Of a stretch of DNA of 64,000 nt, positions 8,060-16,212 are shown in pieces. The notes beneath the pieces were generated by a model. The model did not search any database. It was not told where the DNA came from and worked only from the letters and a program-made list of their open reading frames with translations. The stretch spans positions 30,571 through 94,570 of the forward strand of contig NZ_NFLN01000013.1 in assembly GCF_002160955.1 (NCBI RefSeq). The letters run 5' to 3'. Source of the DNA: Gemmiger sp. An120. Its GTDB lineage: Bacteria > Bacillota > Clostridia > Oscillospirales > Ruminococcaceae. Position 1 is the stretch's first letter; the number at the start of each line of letters is the position of its first letter. The translations under genes and the position numbers were made by a program.

Positions 8060-8911
8060 TTACAGAGAACCGCCCAAAAACTCCAGGGCGTTACCACCCC
8101 GAATCAACTCCAGCGTACTGTCCCGCAACCCCAGCTGATCCAGTGCCTGGGCCATGCGAATCTGTTCAAAGCGGGGATTGTTGGACCCGAACATGACCTG
8201 GTGGCGCAGAGATCGATCGATCCAGGTGACCGGGATATCCCGCGTAAAGGTCTGCTGATAAAACTCCCGGGCACAGTCAAAATAAAGCGCACCGGTGTCG
8301 GCGTACACGTTGGGATACTTCACCATCAACATCGCAGTCTCCCGCACCCAGGGCCATGCAAAATGACCCAGACAGATGCGCAGTTTGGGATGCCGGGCTG
8401 CCACCTCCTCAAAGCAGAGGGGATGGCAATACCTGGTCAGTGTATCCGGCTCCCAGGAAAGGCCCGCATGGAACATCACCGGCCGGTCATACTGTTCGCA
8501 CAGCGCATAGATCGGCTCCAACCGCTCGTCGGCAGGATAGAAATGCTGGCGGCCGGGATGAAGATTCACGCCTCGCAGCTTCAAATCCGCAAAGGCATGC
8601 TCCAGCCGGTCCACCGCGCCCGGTGCAAGCGGATCCGCTCCCGCAAATCCGATAAAGCGGTCCGGCGCCAGTCCAACCAGTTGATGGATCTCTTCATTGC
8701 TCACCAGCGTATCCCCCACCGTGCTGGTGTAATCCTGGCCCAACAGGCAGAGTCGGTCCAGCCCGGCGCAGCGCATCTGGTTGAAGATATGCTCCAGCGG
8801 GGCGGTTCCGTTGCGGTGGATATCCAGTTCCCGATGGCGCAGTTCCTCTCGCTGCTCGTCCTGGTTGATGGGTTCAAAAAATGCGGGATGTACATGAATG
8901 TCGATAAACAA
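8060..8911 (-). CDS. TIM-barrel amidohydrolase (amidohydrolase-2 family)
   Basis: About 283 residues from a TTG at 8911, giving the usual start MFIDIHVHP with GAAGGA just upstream; an in-frame ATG at 8959 would overlap frlC by 14 bases and add a tail unlike the family. The metal-binding HxH (IHVHP), a later VMFHAGLSWE His and LGHFAWPW are present. The final position that is usually Asp (FGSDYP/FGTDYP) reads FGSNNP here, so the active site is modified. Family members are hydrolases or decarboxylases. The place between frlC and yjbQ suggests action on an Amadori product or its breakdown product; the substrate is not known. Confidence 0.75.
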   Translation of the reverse strand: MFIDIHVHPAFFEPINQDEQREELRHRELDIHRNGTAPLEHIFNQMRCAGLDRLCLLGQDYTSTVGDTLVSNEEIHQLVGLAPDRFIGFAGADPLAPGAVDRLEHAFADLKLRGVNLHPGRQHFYPADERLEPIYALCEQYDRPVMFHAGLSWEPDTLTRYCHPLCFEEVAARHPKLRICLGHFAWPWVRETAMLMVKYPNVYADTGALYFDCAREFYQQTFTRDIPVTWIDRSLRHQVMFGSNNPRFEQIRMAQALDQLGLRDSTLELIRGGNALEFLGGSL

Positions 8912-8945
8912 AGGTCCTTCACGTCCTTTCCGTTGATTCGACGGG

Positions 8946-9779
8946 TCACATACCCGCATGTGCCATCATAGCGCGCACGTTTTCCACCGCTCGGCGGGCA
9001 TACATGCGGGGTTCGTTGATATACCCCAGCACCAGCTCCAGTGTGGCAGTTCGGTCGTAACCGATACGAGCCAGTTCGTGGAACATCTCCTGCAGAGGCA
9101 TGCTTCCCTCACCGGGCATGATATGGCTGTCCGTTCCCTGTTCCCCGTCAATGATGTGCATATGATCCATCTTGTCCCCCAGCTTGTCAAAGTAGGCCAT
9201 GATGCTCTCATGCTGCACAAAAGGCGGCACCACGTCGCACATGCCCACCACGTACGGGTTGTCGATCCGGTGGAACAGTTCGGCCAGATCGTTGGCCCGG
9301 GTAAAGAAGTTTGACTCATACGGGGTCAGCGCTTCCACGGTCAGCTTTACCCCCACCTTCGCCGCATGCTCTCCCAGTTCCCGGATGGTCTTTTCCAGAC
9401 GGGGCCATAACTCGTCGTAGGTGGCAAGATATCCACCGTTGGCGGGGCTGGTCAGCATATATTCCGCCCCCATCTCCTTGGCCATGTCCAGGCACAGTTT
9501 CAGATATTCCACCGCGTCTTCCCGCTGGGCCTCGCTGCCAATCATGTAGTTGTAGGGGTAAGCATTGTGTTCCGGGGTGTAGCCCAGCACCGGCATCTCA
9601 TATTTCTCAATCAGACGCCGCACCTCGTTGATATCGCCCGCCTTCAGATCCGGTGCATAGGCGTGAGGCCGCCCTCCCCAAAGCTCTATGTAATCATAGC
9701 CGAATTCCTTTGCATCCTGGAAGCAATGTTCCAACGGGTTGCGCTGGTAACCGGATGTGAACATACCAAGTTTCATCAT
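8946..9779 (-). CDS. frlC: fructoselysine/psicoselysine 3-epimerase (FrlC)
   Basis: 277 residues, xylose-isomerase-like TIM barrel. It matches E. coli FrlC closely: MFTSGYQRNPLEH, YDYIELWGGRPHAYAPDLK, VLGYTPEHNAYPYN, AYFDKLGDKMDHMHIID and EPRMYARRA. Metal ligands are visible as E in EALTPYESN, D in MCDVVPP, H in HMHIID and E in LELVLGY. FrlC interconverts psicoselysine and fructoselysine so that the C3 epimer can enter the pathway. AGGAGG lies 8 bases before the first of two adjacent ATGs. It is the second gene of the operon beginning with the kinase at 9866-10693. Confidence 0.92.
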   Translation of the reverse strand: MMKLGMFTSGYQRNPLEHCFQDAKEFGYDYIELWGGRPHAYAPDLKAGDINEVRRLIEKYEMPVLGYTPEHNAYPYNYMIGSEAQREDAVEYLKLCLDMAKEMGAEYMLTSPANGGYLATYDELWPRLEKTIRELGEHAAKVGVKLTVEALTPYESNFFTRANDLAELFHRIDNPYVVGMCDVVPPFVQHESIMAYFDKLGDKMDHMHIIDGEQGTDSHIMPGEGSMPLQEMFHELARIGYDRTATLELVLGYINEPRMYARRAVENVRAMMAHAGM

Positions 9780-9831
9780 GATAAAACCCTCCTGCTATGA
9801 ATTTGTTTTCTATGAATGCGTATCTTTCTAT

Positions 9832-9877
9832 GAATGCGTATCTCAGTCTGTGACGAATGCGTATCTCAGTCTGTGAC
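9832..9877. repeat. exact 23-bp tandem duplication at the 3' end of frlD2
   Basis: Positions 9832-9854 and 9855-9877 are identical; a further partial unit (ending TGAATGCGTATC) lies at 9808-9824. The right-hand copy includes the last codons and stop of the kinase gene. It looks like slippage duplication and lengthens the frlD2-frlC gap. Confidence 0.85.
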
Positions 9878-10693
9878 CCAAGGTTCAAAAACCTGCACCA
9901 CACTGGAAGCTACCGTCGCTCCCTGCTTCAGGCAAGCTTCCAGCGCTGCCCCCTTCATATACTGATACAAAAATCCGGCGATGAAGCTGTCGCCCGCACC
10001 CACGGTATTGACCACCTCAGCCGCCGGCACCACGCCAAACTGGACAAACTGCCGGCCATCGTAAGCCAGACTGCCCAATTCTCCGAATGTGGCCACTGCG
10101 ACCTTCATGCCTCGATCCACTTTGTCCTTCAGATAGCCCTCGATGAATTCGTCCCGCTGTTTATGGTACGAATAAAACCCGATGTCCACATAAGGAAGTG
10201 TACTCTCCACCAGAGGATGATCTAGTCGATCCGCATAGTCAAAACTGATTACCGCCTGGCTGCAACTGCGGATCTTGGGCAGTGCATCCTGGGCATTTCC
10301 CCACAGTGCGGTGTGCACCAGATCATGCCCGGCAGCAAATGCGATGTCCTCCTCATCAAACACGATATGTTCCAGGACTCCTTCGATGTAATCTCCATGT
10401 ACCCGGTCATTGCCATTCAACGTCATGTAGGTGATGGCGGTGGGGCCTTGTCCCACCTTCAGATGGCTCACATCCAACCCTTCGCCCTTCAGGGTGTTCA
10501 CCATCCACTGCCCGTTCTCATCGCTGCCGGTAGTGCTGATGATGGAGGTCTTCATCCCCAATTTCTGCAGGTTGACCCCGGTGTCCACCACGTTGCCCGT
10601 GGGATACTTGCGATCATGGAACACGTTTCCCTGTCGGTCCACGTATTCCGTGTAGTGGTCGATACAGTTGTCACCAATCATTGCTGCTCGCAT
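9866..10693 (-). CDS. PfkB-family sugar kinase, second FrlD-like kinase
   Basis: 275 residues. It shares FrlD landmarks: MIGDNCIDHY at the start, PTGNVVDTGVNLQKLG, GNDRVHGDYIEGVL, HTALWGNAQDALPK (E. coli FrlD: HAAIWGHAEDAFPQ), FDYADRLDHPL and the ATP site NTVGAGDSFIAGF. It differs from the kinase at 4153-4950 in the N-terminal substrate lid (an insertion around DRQGNVFHDRKY), which suggests a different fructosamine. The start at 10693 has GGGAGG about 9 bases upstream. It heads the operon with frlC, so it may be the true partner of that epimerase. Confidence 0.85.
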   Translation of the reverse strand: MRAAMIGDNCIDHYTEYVDRQGNVFHDRKYPTGNVVDTGVNLQKLGMKTSIISTTGSDENGQWMVNTLKGEGLDVSHLKVGQGPTAITYMTLNGNDRVHGDYIEGVLEHIVFDEEDIAFAAGHDLVHTALWGNAQDALPKIRSCSQAVISFDYADRLDHPLVESTLPYVDIGFYSYHKQRDEFIEGYLKDKVDRGMKVAVATFGELGSLAYDGRQFVQFGVVPAAEVVNTVGAGDSFIAGFLYQYMKGAALEACLKQGATVASSVVQVFEPWVTD

Positions 10694-10751
10694 CGTTTCG
10701 TTACCTCCCGTATACTTGATTTTCGAATAGATGAGTCGCATTTCGTTGCAA

Positions 10752-10800
10752 ACCACTTTTCTAAAAATTAGTATAGCGCCGGGTAAACTAGAGGGTCAAT
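10752..10800 (-). promoter_or_regulatory. promoter and operator half-site of the frlD2-frlC operon
   Basis: Minus strand: TTGACC (10795-10800), 18-base spacer, TATACT (10771-10776), then AAAAGTGGTT (10752-10761) just downstream of the -10. The half-site and its position repeat what is seen before frlA, supporting shared control by a GntR/HutC regulator. Confidence 0.7.
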
Positions 10801-10872
10801 CACGAGCTTAACCAAAAAAATCAGGTATTCTCCGTGGAAAGAGAGAAAACTGGTGTGCTTTTTCTTCCGCGC

Positions 10873-11634
10873 TCAGACCAGTTCCCGGGAATCTGGCTCC
10901 CCAGCCCGCAAAATCCCCTCGAAACCGAACTGGTCGTTGCGAATCACCGCAGAAAAGGATTCGATAGGAATTCCATAGTCATCCCGTGTTACGCCCCGCA
11001 GCAGGAGTAACGGCTGCAACACCGGAATCTGTAGTAATTCGGCTTCCATCTCATCTGCATAAGTAATACTCAGCGTCTGGTTACCGGAATCTGCATAAAT
11101 CCCATACTCTGTAGCCATAATCTCAAACAGGCTGTTCTTAGCCAAATCAAACCGTTCCAGATCCCGTACCCGCAACGCAGATAGATATGTGGTTTCCAAA
11201 ATGGCAGGCGTGCCATCCAGAAAACGCAGCCGACAAAGTCGATAGGCCTCACCCGCCTCGTTCAGTTTCAGGAGCCTCGCCACTCGTGGCACAGGCTTGA
11301 GCCTTTCCATGGAGATTACTCGGCTGGTAAATTGACGTCGGTTCTGTTGCAGGAAATACCACAAAGGTTCAAAATCATAGAGATTGCGCCGAAAACGTGG
11401 CATTGCCACAGTAAATCCGCTGCCCTTCCGACGGGTCAACTTTCCCTCACCCGCCAAACATCGAATAGCCGTACGCAGTGTATCACGGTGGCAGCCAAGC
11501 TCCTTCGCCAACGACTCTTCACTGGGTAGGCGCTGGCCTGCCTGCAGCCTGCCACTTTCAATCCAATATTCCAGCTGCTCAGCGATTCCGCTCCAACTTG
11601 CTCGTCGGGACGTCTCGTCTTTTTTCATTACCAT
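10873..11634 (-). CDS. GntR/HutC-family transcriptional regulator
   Basis: About 253 residues from the ATG at 11634; another ATG lies two codons later, and a longer frame upstream covers the promoter. The winged helix has LPSEESLAKELGCHRDTLRT and wing RRKGSGFTVAMP; the UTRA domain ends GVTRDDYGIPIESFSAVIRND. It lies between the leftward frlD2 operon and the rightward amidohydrolase operon, the usual place for the regulator of both, and is a strong candidate for binding the GTGGT half-sites found at 7271, 10752, 11939 and 11980. Confidence 0.88.
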   Translation of the reverse strand: MVMKKDETSRRASWSGIAEQLEYWIESGRLQAGQRLPSEESLAKELGCHRDTLRTAIRCLAGEGKLTRRKGSGFTVAMPRFRRNLYDFEPLWYFLQQNRRQFTSRVISMERLKPVPRVARLLKLNEAGEAYRLCRLRFLDGTPAILETTYLSALRVRDLERFDLAKNSLFEIMATEYGIYADSGNQTLSITYADEMEAELLQIPVLQPLLLLRGVTRDDYGIPIESFSAVIRNDQFGFEGILRAGEPDSRELV

Positions 11635-11689
11635 CCGTCGGCCCCCCCTTCCTTCTTTTCCGGCAGTAGTGATACTGCCAGTTTCGATT

Positions 11690-11719
11690 ATCATATACTT
11701 CCACTCCCAGCCAAGTCAA
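11690..11719 (-). promoter_or_regulatory. promoter of the gntR gene at 10873-11634
   Basis: Minus strand: TTGACT (11714-11719), 18-base spacer, TATGAT (11690-11695). An AGTGG lies within the spacer, which could allow autoregulation. Confidence 0.6.
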
Positions 11720-11846
11720 GCAATTCCATTCGTCCTGACCCGAGGAGCTGGTTCATCCGAAATCGGCCAAAGCAGACCAATTTTTGGCAGCTTGAAAGAT
11801 TCCGTTTTTCCTTTCTGTGTCATCCTCCAAAAATGATTTTAACACC

Positions 11847-11989
11847 TTGAAATGACCGAATGCCCATGCTATTATTTGGTCAAATTCAGGACAGCGTGTC
11901 AGGACCAACACCGCCTGAAATACATAACACACCGGGCTTACCACTTCGGATTTTCTTGCAAAACATTGCGCGGTACGCTGACCACTTCA
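11847..11989 (+). promoter_or_regulatory. promoter, long leader and operator half-sites of the amidohydrolase operon
   Basis: TTGAAA (11847-11852), 17-base spacer, TATTAT (11870-11875) gives a good rightward promoter with a leader of about 150 bases. Inside the leader are TACCACTTCG (11939-11948) and GACCACTTCA (11980-11989). The stretch 11924-11948 repeats the frlA operator region (7251-7280) apart from a five-base spacing change and a few substitutions. Confidence 0.65.
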
Positions 11990-12030
11990 TTCCAGCGTCC
12001 GTTAGCAAGATGCTAAGGAGTGACGTAAGT

Positions 12031-13593
12031 ATGGCAGAACATACGCAGATCGTGCTGAGATCCAACTGTATCTTCGACGGGACTGGCGCAGAACCATTCT
12101 CCGGATATGTGGTTATCCGGGATGAGCGTATCCTGCAGGTTGTACAGGGGGATCTTCCCTCCGAATTGGCCCATGGCTCCACCGTGTACGAACTGGGGAA
12201 CCGGACCATCTGCCCCGGCTTTGCCGACGCGCATACCTTTTTTACCGGATGGGCGCTGAACTATCTTGGCGTGGACCTCTCCCCCGCTACAGACAGCAGT
12301 CAGATCGGTCAGATAGCACTGGCCTATGCCAACAGCCTTCCACCTGAGAAACCGGTGTGGGGGCATGGCTGGGACCCGACCATTGTCACCGGCGGACCTC
12401 AGAATCTGGACCGTGTTTTTCCGGACCGTCCCGCCGTGCTGTTTGCCGCAGGCGCTGAGACTTTCTGGATCAATAGCGCTGCAATTCAGCGGTACGGCTT
12501 TGACAACAGCGCCGACTGCAATGAGGTCTTCTGGCAACTGATGGAAGAGTTTCTGGCCGACCATGCCTTCTCCAAACCGTTGTTCCAACATTATATGCAG
12601 ATGCTGAACCGTCGAGGTGTAACCTCGGTCAAGGAGATTGGCTATGATACCTTCAGCACCTTCCCGGAGGTGCTGGAGCAACTGGAACGGGACAACGCTA
12701 TGACGCTGCGCGTACACTTTATGAGTCAGCCCGTCAAAGAAGGCGCAAATCTGGATTACGCACGCCGGATGCGGCAGCGGTTCCAGGGTGAGTTCGTCCG
12801 ATTTTCCGGCTTTAACCGCATGACTGACGGCTCTATCAGCCAGATGTGTGGATATCTGAAACAGCCTTATCGCTGTGCACCGGATACACAGTGTGCTCAA
12901 GAAATCGACTGGGCACTGATCGAGCGCGAGGTGCTGCAGGCCGACGCGGAAGGCTTCCGTTTTTCGCTGAACGCACAGGGCGACGCCGCTGTGGCGCGCG
13001 TGCTGGATATTTACGAAAAATGCTGCCGAGACTCCCGAGGAAAGGTGTGTAACCGGCATGCCATTACCGAAGCGGAATTCAGCGATCCACAGGACCTGGA
13101 ACGAATGGGCCAATTGGGTGTAATTTGCGAATTTTATCCTCAAATTCAATCCATCGCCGACCGTGCGGGCAAGGTGGGTATGATCGAGGAAAAGCTGGGC
13201 ACTGAGCGCGGGGCTGGTTACTGGAATCGGCGCAAAATGGCGGACAGCGGCGTCTTGCTGTGCTGTGGCACCGATCTTCCTCTGGTCATTGATGACATCC
13301 CACAGTCCTTGTATCACAGTGTCACCGGAAAATTTCCTGAAGGTGGCGAGCCCTTCCACCCGGAGAACACACTGACAGTTAGCGAAGTATTACAGGCCTG
13401 GACAAGCGGCGGCGCATACGATATGTACCGTGAAGGGGACATCGGTACACTGGCGCCGGGCAATAAGGCAGACATCGCTGTTCTTGACGCTAACGTCTTT
13501 GCGATGCCTATCGATGAGGTCCGTAAGGCCAAGGTCTGTCTCACTTTGGTGAACGGCGCCGTTGTATACGACGTCTGGTCTACGGAGGGATAA
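12031..13593 (+). CDS. amidohydrolase-3 (YtcJ-like) family protein with degenerate metal site
   Basis: 520 residues. The fold is recognisable from the ends: an N-terminal beta-sandwich part (NCIFDGTGAEPFSGYVVIRDERI), PGFADAH, a central SVKEIGYD that supplies the bridging Lys, RHAITEAEFSDPQDLERM, and a C-terminal GTLAPGNKADIAVLDAN. However, the usual HxH reads HTF (about residue 67-69) and the usual HAIGD reads NAQGD, so two to three metal-binding His are missing, while the Lys, one late His and the Asp in GTDLP remain. The protein may use one metal or be non-hydrolytic. AAGGAG precedes the ATG by 10 bases. It starts an operon with the NhaC-type transporter and FrlC-like protein. Confidence 0.8.
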   Translation: MAEHTQIVLRSNCIFDGTGAEPFSGYVVIRDERILQVVQGDLPSELAHGSTVYELGNRTICPGFADAHTFFTGWALNYLGVDLSPATDSSQIGQIALAYANSLPPEKPVWGHGWDPTIVTGGPQNLDRVFPDRPAVLFAAGAETFWINSAAIQRYGFDNSADCNEVFWQLMEEFLADHAFSKPLFQHYMQMLNRRGVTSVKEIGYDTFSTFPEVLEQLERDNAMTLRVHFMSQPVKEGANLDYARRMRQRFQGEFVRFSGFNRMTDGSISQMCGYLKQPYRCAPDTQCAQEIDWALIEREVLQADAEGFRFSLNAQGDAAVARVLDIYEKCCRDSRGKVCNRHAITEAEFSDPQDLERMGQLGVICEFYPQIQSIADRAGKVGMIEEKLGTERGAGYWNRRKMADSGVLLCCGTDLPLVIDDIPQSLYHSVTGKFPEGGEPFHPENTLTVSEVLQAWTSGGAYDMYREGDIGTLAPGNKADIAVLDANVFAMPIDEVRKAKVCLTLVNGAVVYDVWSTEG

Positions 13594-13596
13594 GCC

Positions 13597-15132
13597 TTGA
13601 CATCTGTATACGCGGGGGCACTTTCCATTCTTCCGCCAGTTCTGGCTATCGTACTGGCTCTGCTCACCAAGGAAGTTGTCTCCTCTCTGTTGATTGGTAT
13701 TTTGTCCGGCACGATTGTTTATGCAGTAATGGCGGAGCTAAATCCGGTTGTAGCACCAATTCAGATCATGTTCGACATGACAATACAAACTGTGGACCTA
13801 TATATCATTCTGTTCTGTTGTCTGCTGGGGGCTCTGGTCCACGTCGTCTCCATGGCTGGTGGCTCCATTGCTTACGGCAACTGGGCCAGCCGCAAGCTGA
13901 AAAGCAAGCGCTCGGCTATGCTGGCCACCGGGTTGTTGGGCTGCCTCATTTTCATCGACGATTACTTCAATTGTCTTACTGTCGGCACCGTCATGCAGCC
14001 AGTCACTGACCATCACCGAGTTTCCCGGGCGAAGCTGGCTTATATCATCGACAGCACTGCTGCCCCAGTCTGCATTATCGCCCCCATTTCCTCCTGGGCA
14101 GCAGCTGTGGGCAGCAATCTGCGGGATACCGCCGCCTTCCCTAGTGATTTTGCCGCATTCTGCGCTACTATTCCATACAATCTCTATGCGCTGTTGACCA
14201 TTGTTACCGTAATCGTTGTTTGCTCTGCACACCTAGATTTTGGTCGGATTGCCCAGCTAGAAGCCCGTGCTGAACAGACGGGCGACTTGGGTGTGGTGAA
14301 TTCTTCCGCTCAGGAACTCCCCCAGGGTAGCCGCCAGGGTCGGGTATGGGATATGTTACTCCCTATCGGCGTGCTGATTCTTTGCTCGATCCTAAGTATG
14401 CTTTACAGCGGTGGCTTTTGGGGAACAGACCCTGCCTTCTACGGCAACTTCCCCGCGGCGTTGGGCAACTGTAACGCTGGCCAGGCTCTCACCTGGGGTG
14501 GATTTGCAGCGTTACTTTGCGCCTTTGTGCAATTTGTTCCCCGTGGGTTGATACGCTTTCGTGACTTCATGGACGGCGTGACCAAAGGGATCGCCGCCAT
14601 GGTTCCCGCCATCATGATTTTGGTCCTTGCCTGGACCATCAGTGGTGTTTGCCGAGACCTACTGCAAACGGATGTATTTGTAAAAAACATCATGGCATCC
14701 AGCAACATTCCCGGTGCAGTTCTTCCCGCACTGATTTTTGTGGCAGCAGCCTTCCTGAGCTTTTCTACCGGAACTGCTTGGGGCACCTTTGGAATCCTGA
14801 TTCCCATTATCATTCCAGTGGCAGCTACTCTGAGCCCAAATCTGGTCATCGTTTCTCTGTCGGCCACTCTGGGTGGAAGCGTTTTTGGCGATCACTGCTC
14901 TCCTATTTCAGACACAACGATTCTGTCCAGTACAGGTGCTGGCTGCAATCATCTGGAACATGTGACTACCCAACTGCCCTACGCTCTATTGGTAGGCGCC
15001 TGTTGCATTGTCGGCTATCTGGTAGCAGGATTCACTAATGGCAATCTACCGTTGATGCTTCTAACCAGCCTTAGCTGCTTGCTGACCACCCTTTTTATTC
15101 TTCATCGCCAAAGTGTATGTTCTTCCCTATAA
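13597..15132 (+). CDS. NhaC-family Na+/H+ antiporter-like transporter
   Basis: 511 residues, about 11-12 membrane segments. Family features include the GCLIFIDDYFNCLTVGTVM stretch, the PVCIIAPISSWAA segment and a C-terminal SFSTGTAWGTFGILIPI followed by GSVFGDHCSPISDTTILSS, which is diagnostic of NhaC/MleN carriers. I use the TTG at 13597, 3 bases after the preceding stop, with GGAGGG 7 bases upstream. Some NhaC-family members exchange organic acids or amino acids rather than only protons and sodium; in this operon it probably moves the substrate or product of the amidohydrolase or epimerase, by inference. Confidence 0.88.
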   Translation: MTSVYAGALSILPPVLAIVLALLTKEVVSSLLIGILSGTIVYAVMAELNPVVAPIQIMFDMTIQTVDLYIILFCCLLGALVHVVSMAGGSIAYGNWASRKLKSKRSAMLATGLLGCLIFIDDYFNCLTVGTVMQPVTDHHRVSRAKLAYIIDSTAAPVCIIAPISSWAAAVGSNLRDTAAFPSDFAAFCATIPYNLYALLTIVTVIVVCSAHLDFGRIAQLEARAEQTGDLGVVNSSAQELPQGSRQGRVWDMLLPIGVLILCSILSMLYSGGFWGTDPAFYGNFPAALGNCNAGQALTWGGFAALLCAFVQFVPRGLIRFRDFMDGVTKGIAAMVPAIMILVLAWTISGVCRDLLQTDVFVKNIMASSNIPGAVLPALIFVAAAFLSFSTGTAWGTFGILIPIIIPVAATLSPNLVIVSLSATLGGSVFGDHCSPISDTTILSSTGAGCNHLEHVTTQLPYALLVGACCIVGYLVAGFTNGNLPLMLLTSLSCLLTTLFILHRQSVCSSL

Positions 15133-15169
15133 GATACTCATTTCATTTTGAAAAAGGAGGGGTTGCACC

Positions 15170-16027
15170 ATGTCTGTCATCACATTGGATCAGCTTGCCG
15201 TCATGAGCGTCCAGTATGTTCAGTACACCTTCGATTATTTCTTGGATTCCATGGATCGATGTGGCATCCACAATATCGATTTATGGGGCGGAAGCCCCCA
15301 CTTTTGCCGCTTGGACTACCCCTGGGGTCCCGCTGCTGCCCGCCGCATCCGGGAGTTGCGTCGGCAAATTGAGGACCGTGGAATGAAGGTCGTAATCTAT
15401 ACGCCTGAAACCTTAGGCTACCCCTTCAGCTACAGCTCTCCTGACCGCGCTCTGCGGGACCGAACACTCGATTACATGGAAGCCAGCATGGAAGACGCAT
15501 TGGAATTCGGCACGGACAAACTATTTTTAAATACTGGCTGTCACCCCCGTAACTTAAACCGGGAAGATGGCTGGGCACGAACGGTAGATAGCCTCCAACA
15601 GTTGGCACAACGTGCGGAACGGATGGGCGTTACCCTAATGCTGGAACAGCTGCAACCCTATGAAAGCAACCTGTTGTTGAACCTGGAAGACATGAAACAG
15701 ATGCTGCACCAGGTTGATTCCCCTGCGCTCGCGACCTGTGTGGATCTGGTCGCCATGGAGGTAGCCGGAGACAATCTAGAAAGCTTCTACCAACAACTGG
15801 GTAACAAAATCCAGTGGATTCATTATTCTGACAGTCATCACGAAATTGTTGGTTCCGGTAACTTTGGTCGTAAAAAACTCGAAGGCTATATCCGTACACT
15901 GGAACATTTCGGGTATAGTGGCTGCATCGATCTTGAGATCAACGACTCCATCTACTGGGAGGATCCTCACACATCCATTCAGCAATCGGTGGAATATCTG
16001 CGTAATTTTCTGCCTGAAAGGCAATGA
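15170..16027 (+). CDS. FrlC-like sugar epimerase/TIM-barrel protein, second copy
   Basis: 285 residues. The sequence follows FrlC: IHNIDLWGGSPHFCRLD, VVIYTPETLGYPFSY, LMLEQLQPYESNLL, CVDLVAMEV, FYQQLGNKIQWIHYSDSHHE and CIDLEIND. The four expected metal ligands (E, D, H, E) are kept. It differs from the classical FrlC at 8946-9779 in the residues around the substrate mouth (for example no PHAYAPDLK). A good AAGGAGG site lies upstream of the ATG. It may epimerise a different fructosamine or a ketose. Confidence 0.82.
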   Translation: MSVITLDQLAVMSVQYVQYTFDYFLDSMDRCGIHNIDLWGGSPHFCRLDYPWGPAAARRIRELRRQIEDRGMKVVIYTPETLGYPFSYSSPDRALRDRTLDYMEASMEDALEFGTDKLFLNTGCHPRNLNREDGWARTVDSLQQLAQRAERMGVTLMLEQLQPYESNLLLNLEDMKQMLHQVDSPALATCVDLVAMEVAGDNLESFYQQLGNKIQWIHYSDSHHEIVGSGNFGRKKLEGYIRTLEHFGYSGCIDLEINDSIYWEDPHTSIQQSVEYLRNFLPERQ

Positions 16028-16072
16028 AAGCAGCTTTTGAGCAGCAATACCGCGAGAGCCTTGTGCACAACA

Positions 16073-16106
16073 CTTCATATATTTTCTCCCTTTGTAATAT
16101 GTGAAG
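16073..16106 (+). terminator. hairpin downstream of the frlC-like gene
   Basis: Arms 16073-16083 and 16096-16106 pair over 11 bp with one G-U. No T-run follows, so termination is uncertain. Confidence 0.35.
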
Positions 16107-16165
16107 CACCTAAAAAACAGAACCCTCTGGAAATGAACAGGTCCAGTAAAAATGGACAGTGACAA

Positions 16166-16209
16166 AAGACCCCCTGATGTAGGAAAATAGAACTACATCA
16201 GGGGGTCTT
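16166..16209 (+). repeat. perfect 16-bp inverted repeat at the 5' edge of an insertion-sequence remnant
   Basis: Arms 16166-16181 and 16194-16209 are exact, and the right arm ends just before the ATG of a truncated transposase-type ORF. Such hairpins near the start of a transposase gene commonly block expression from outside transcription. Confidence 0.6.
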
Positions 16210-16212
16210 ATC

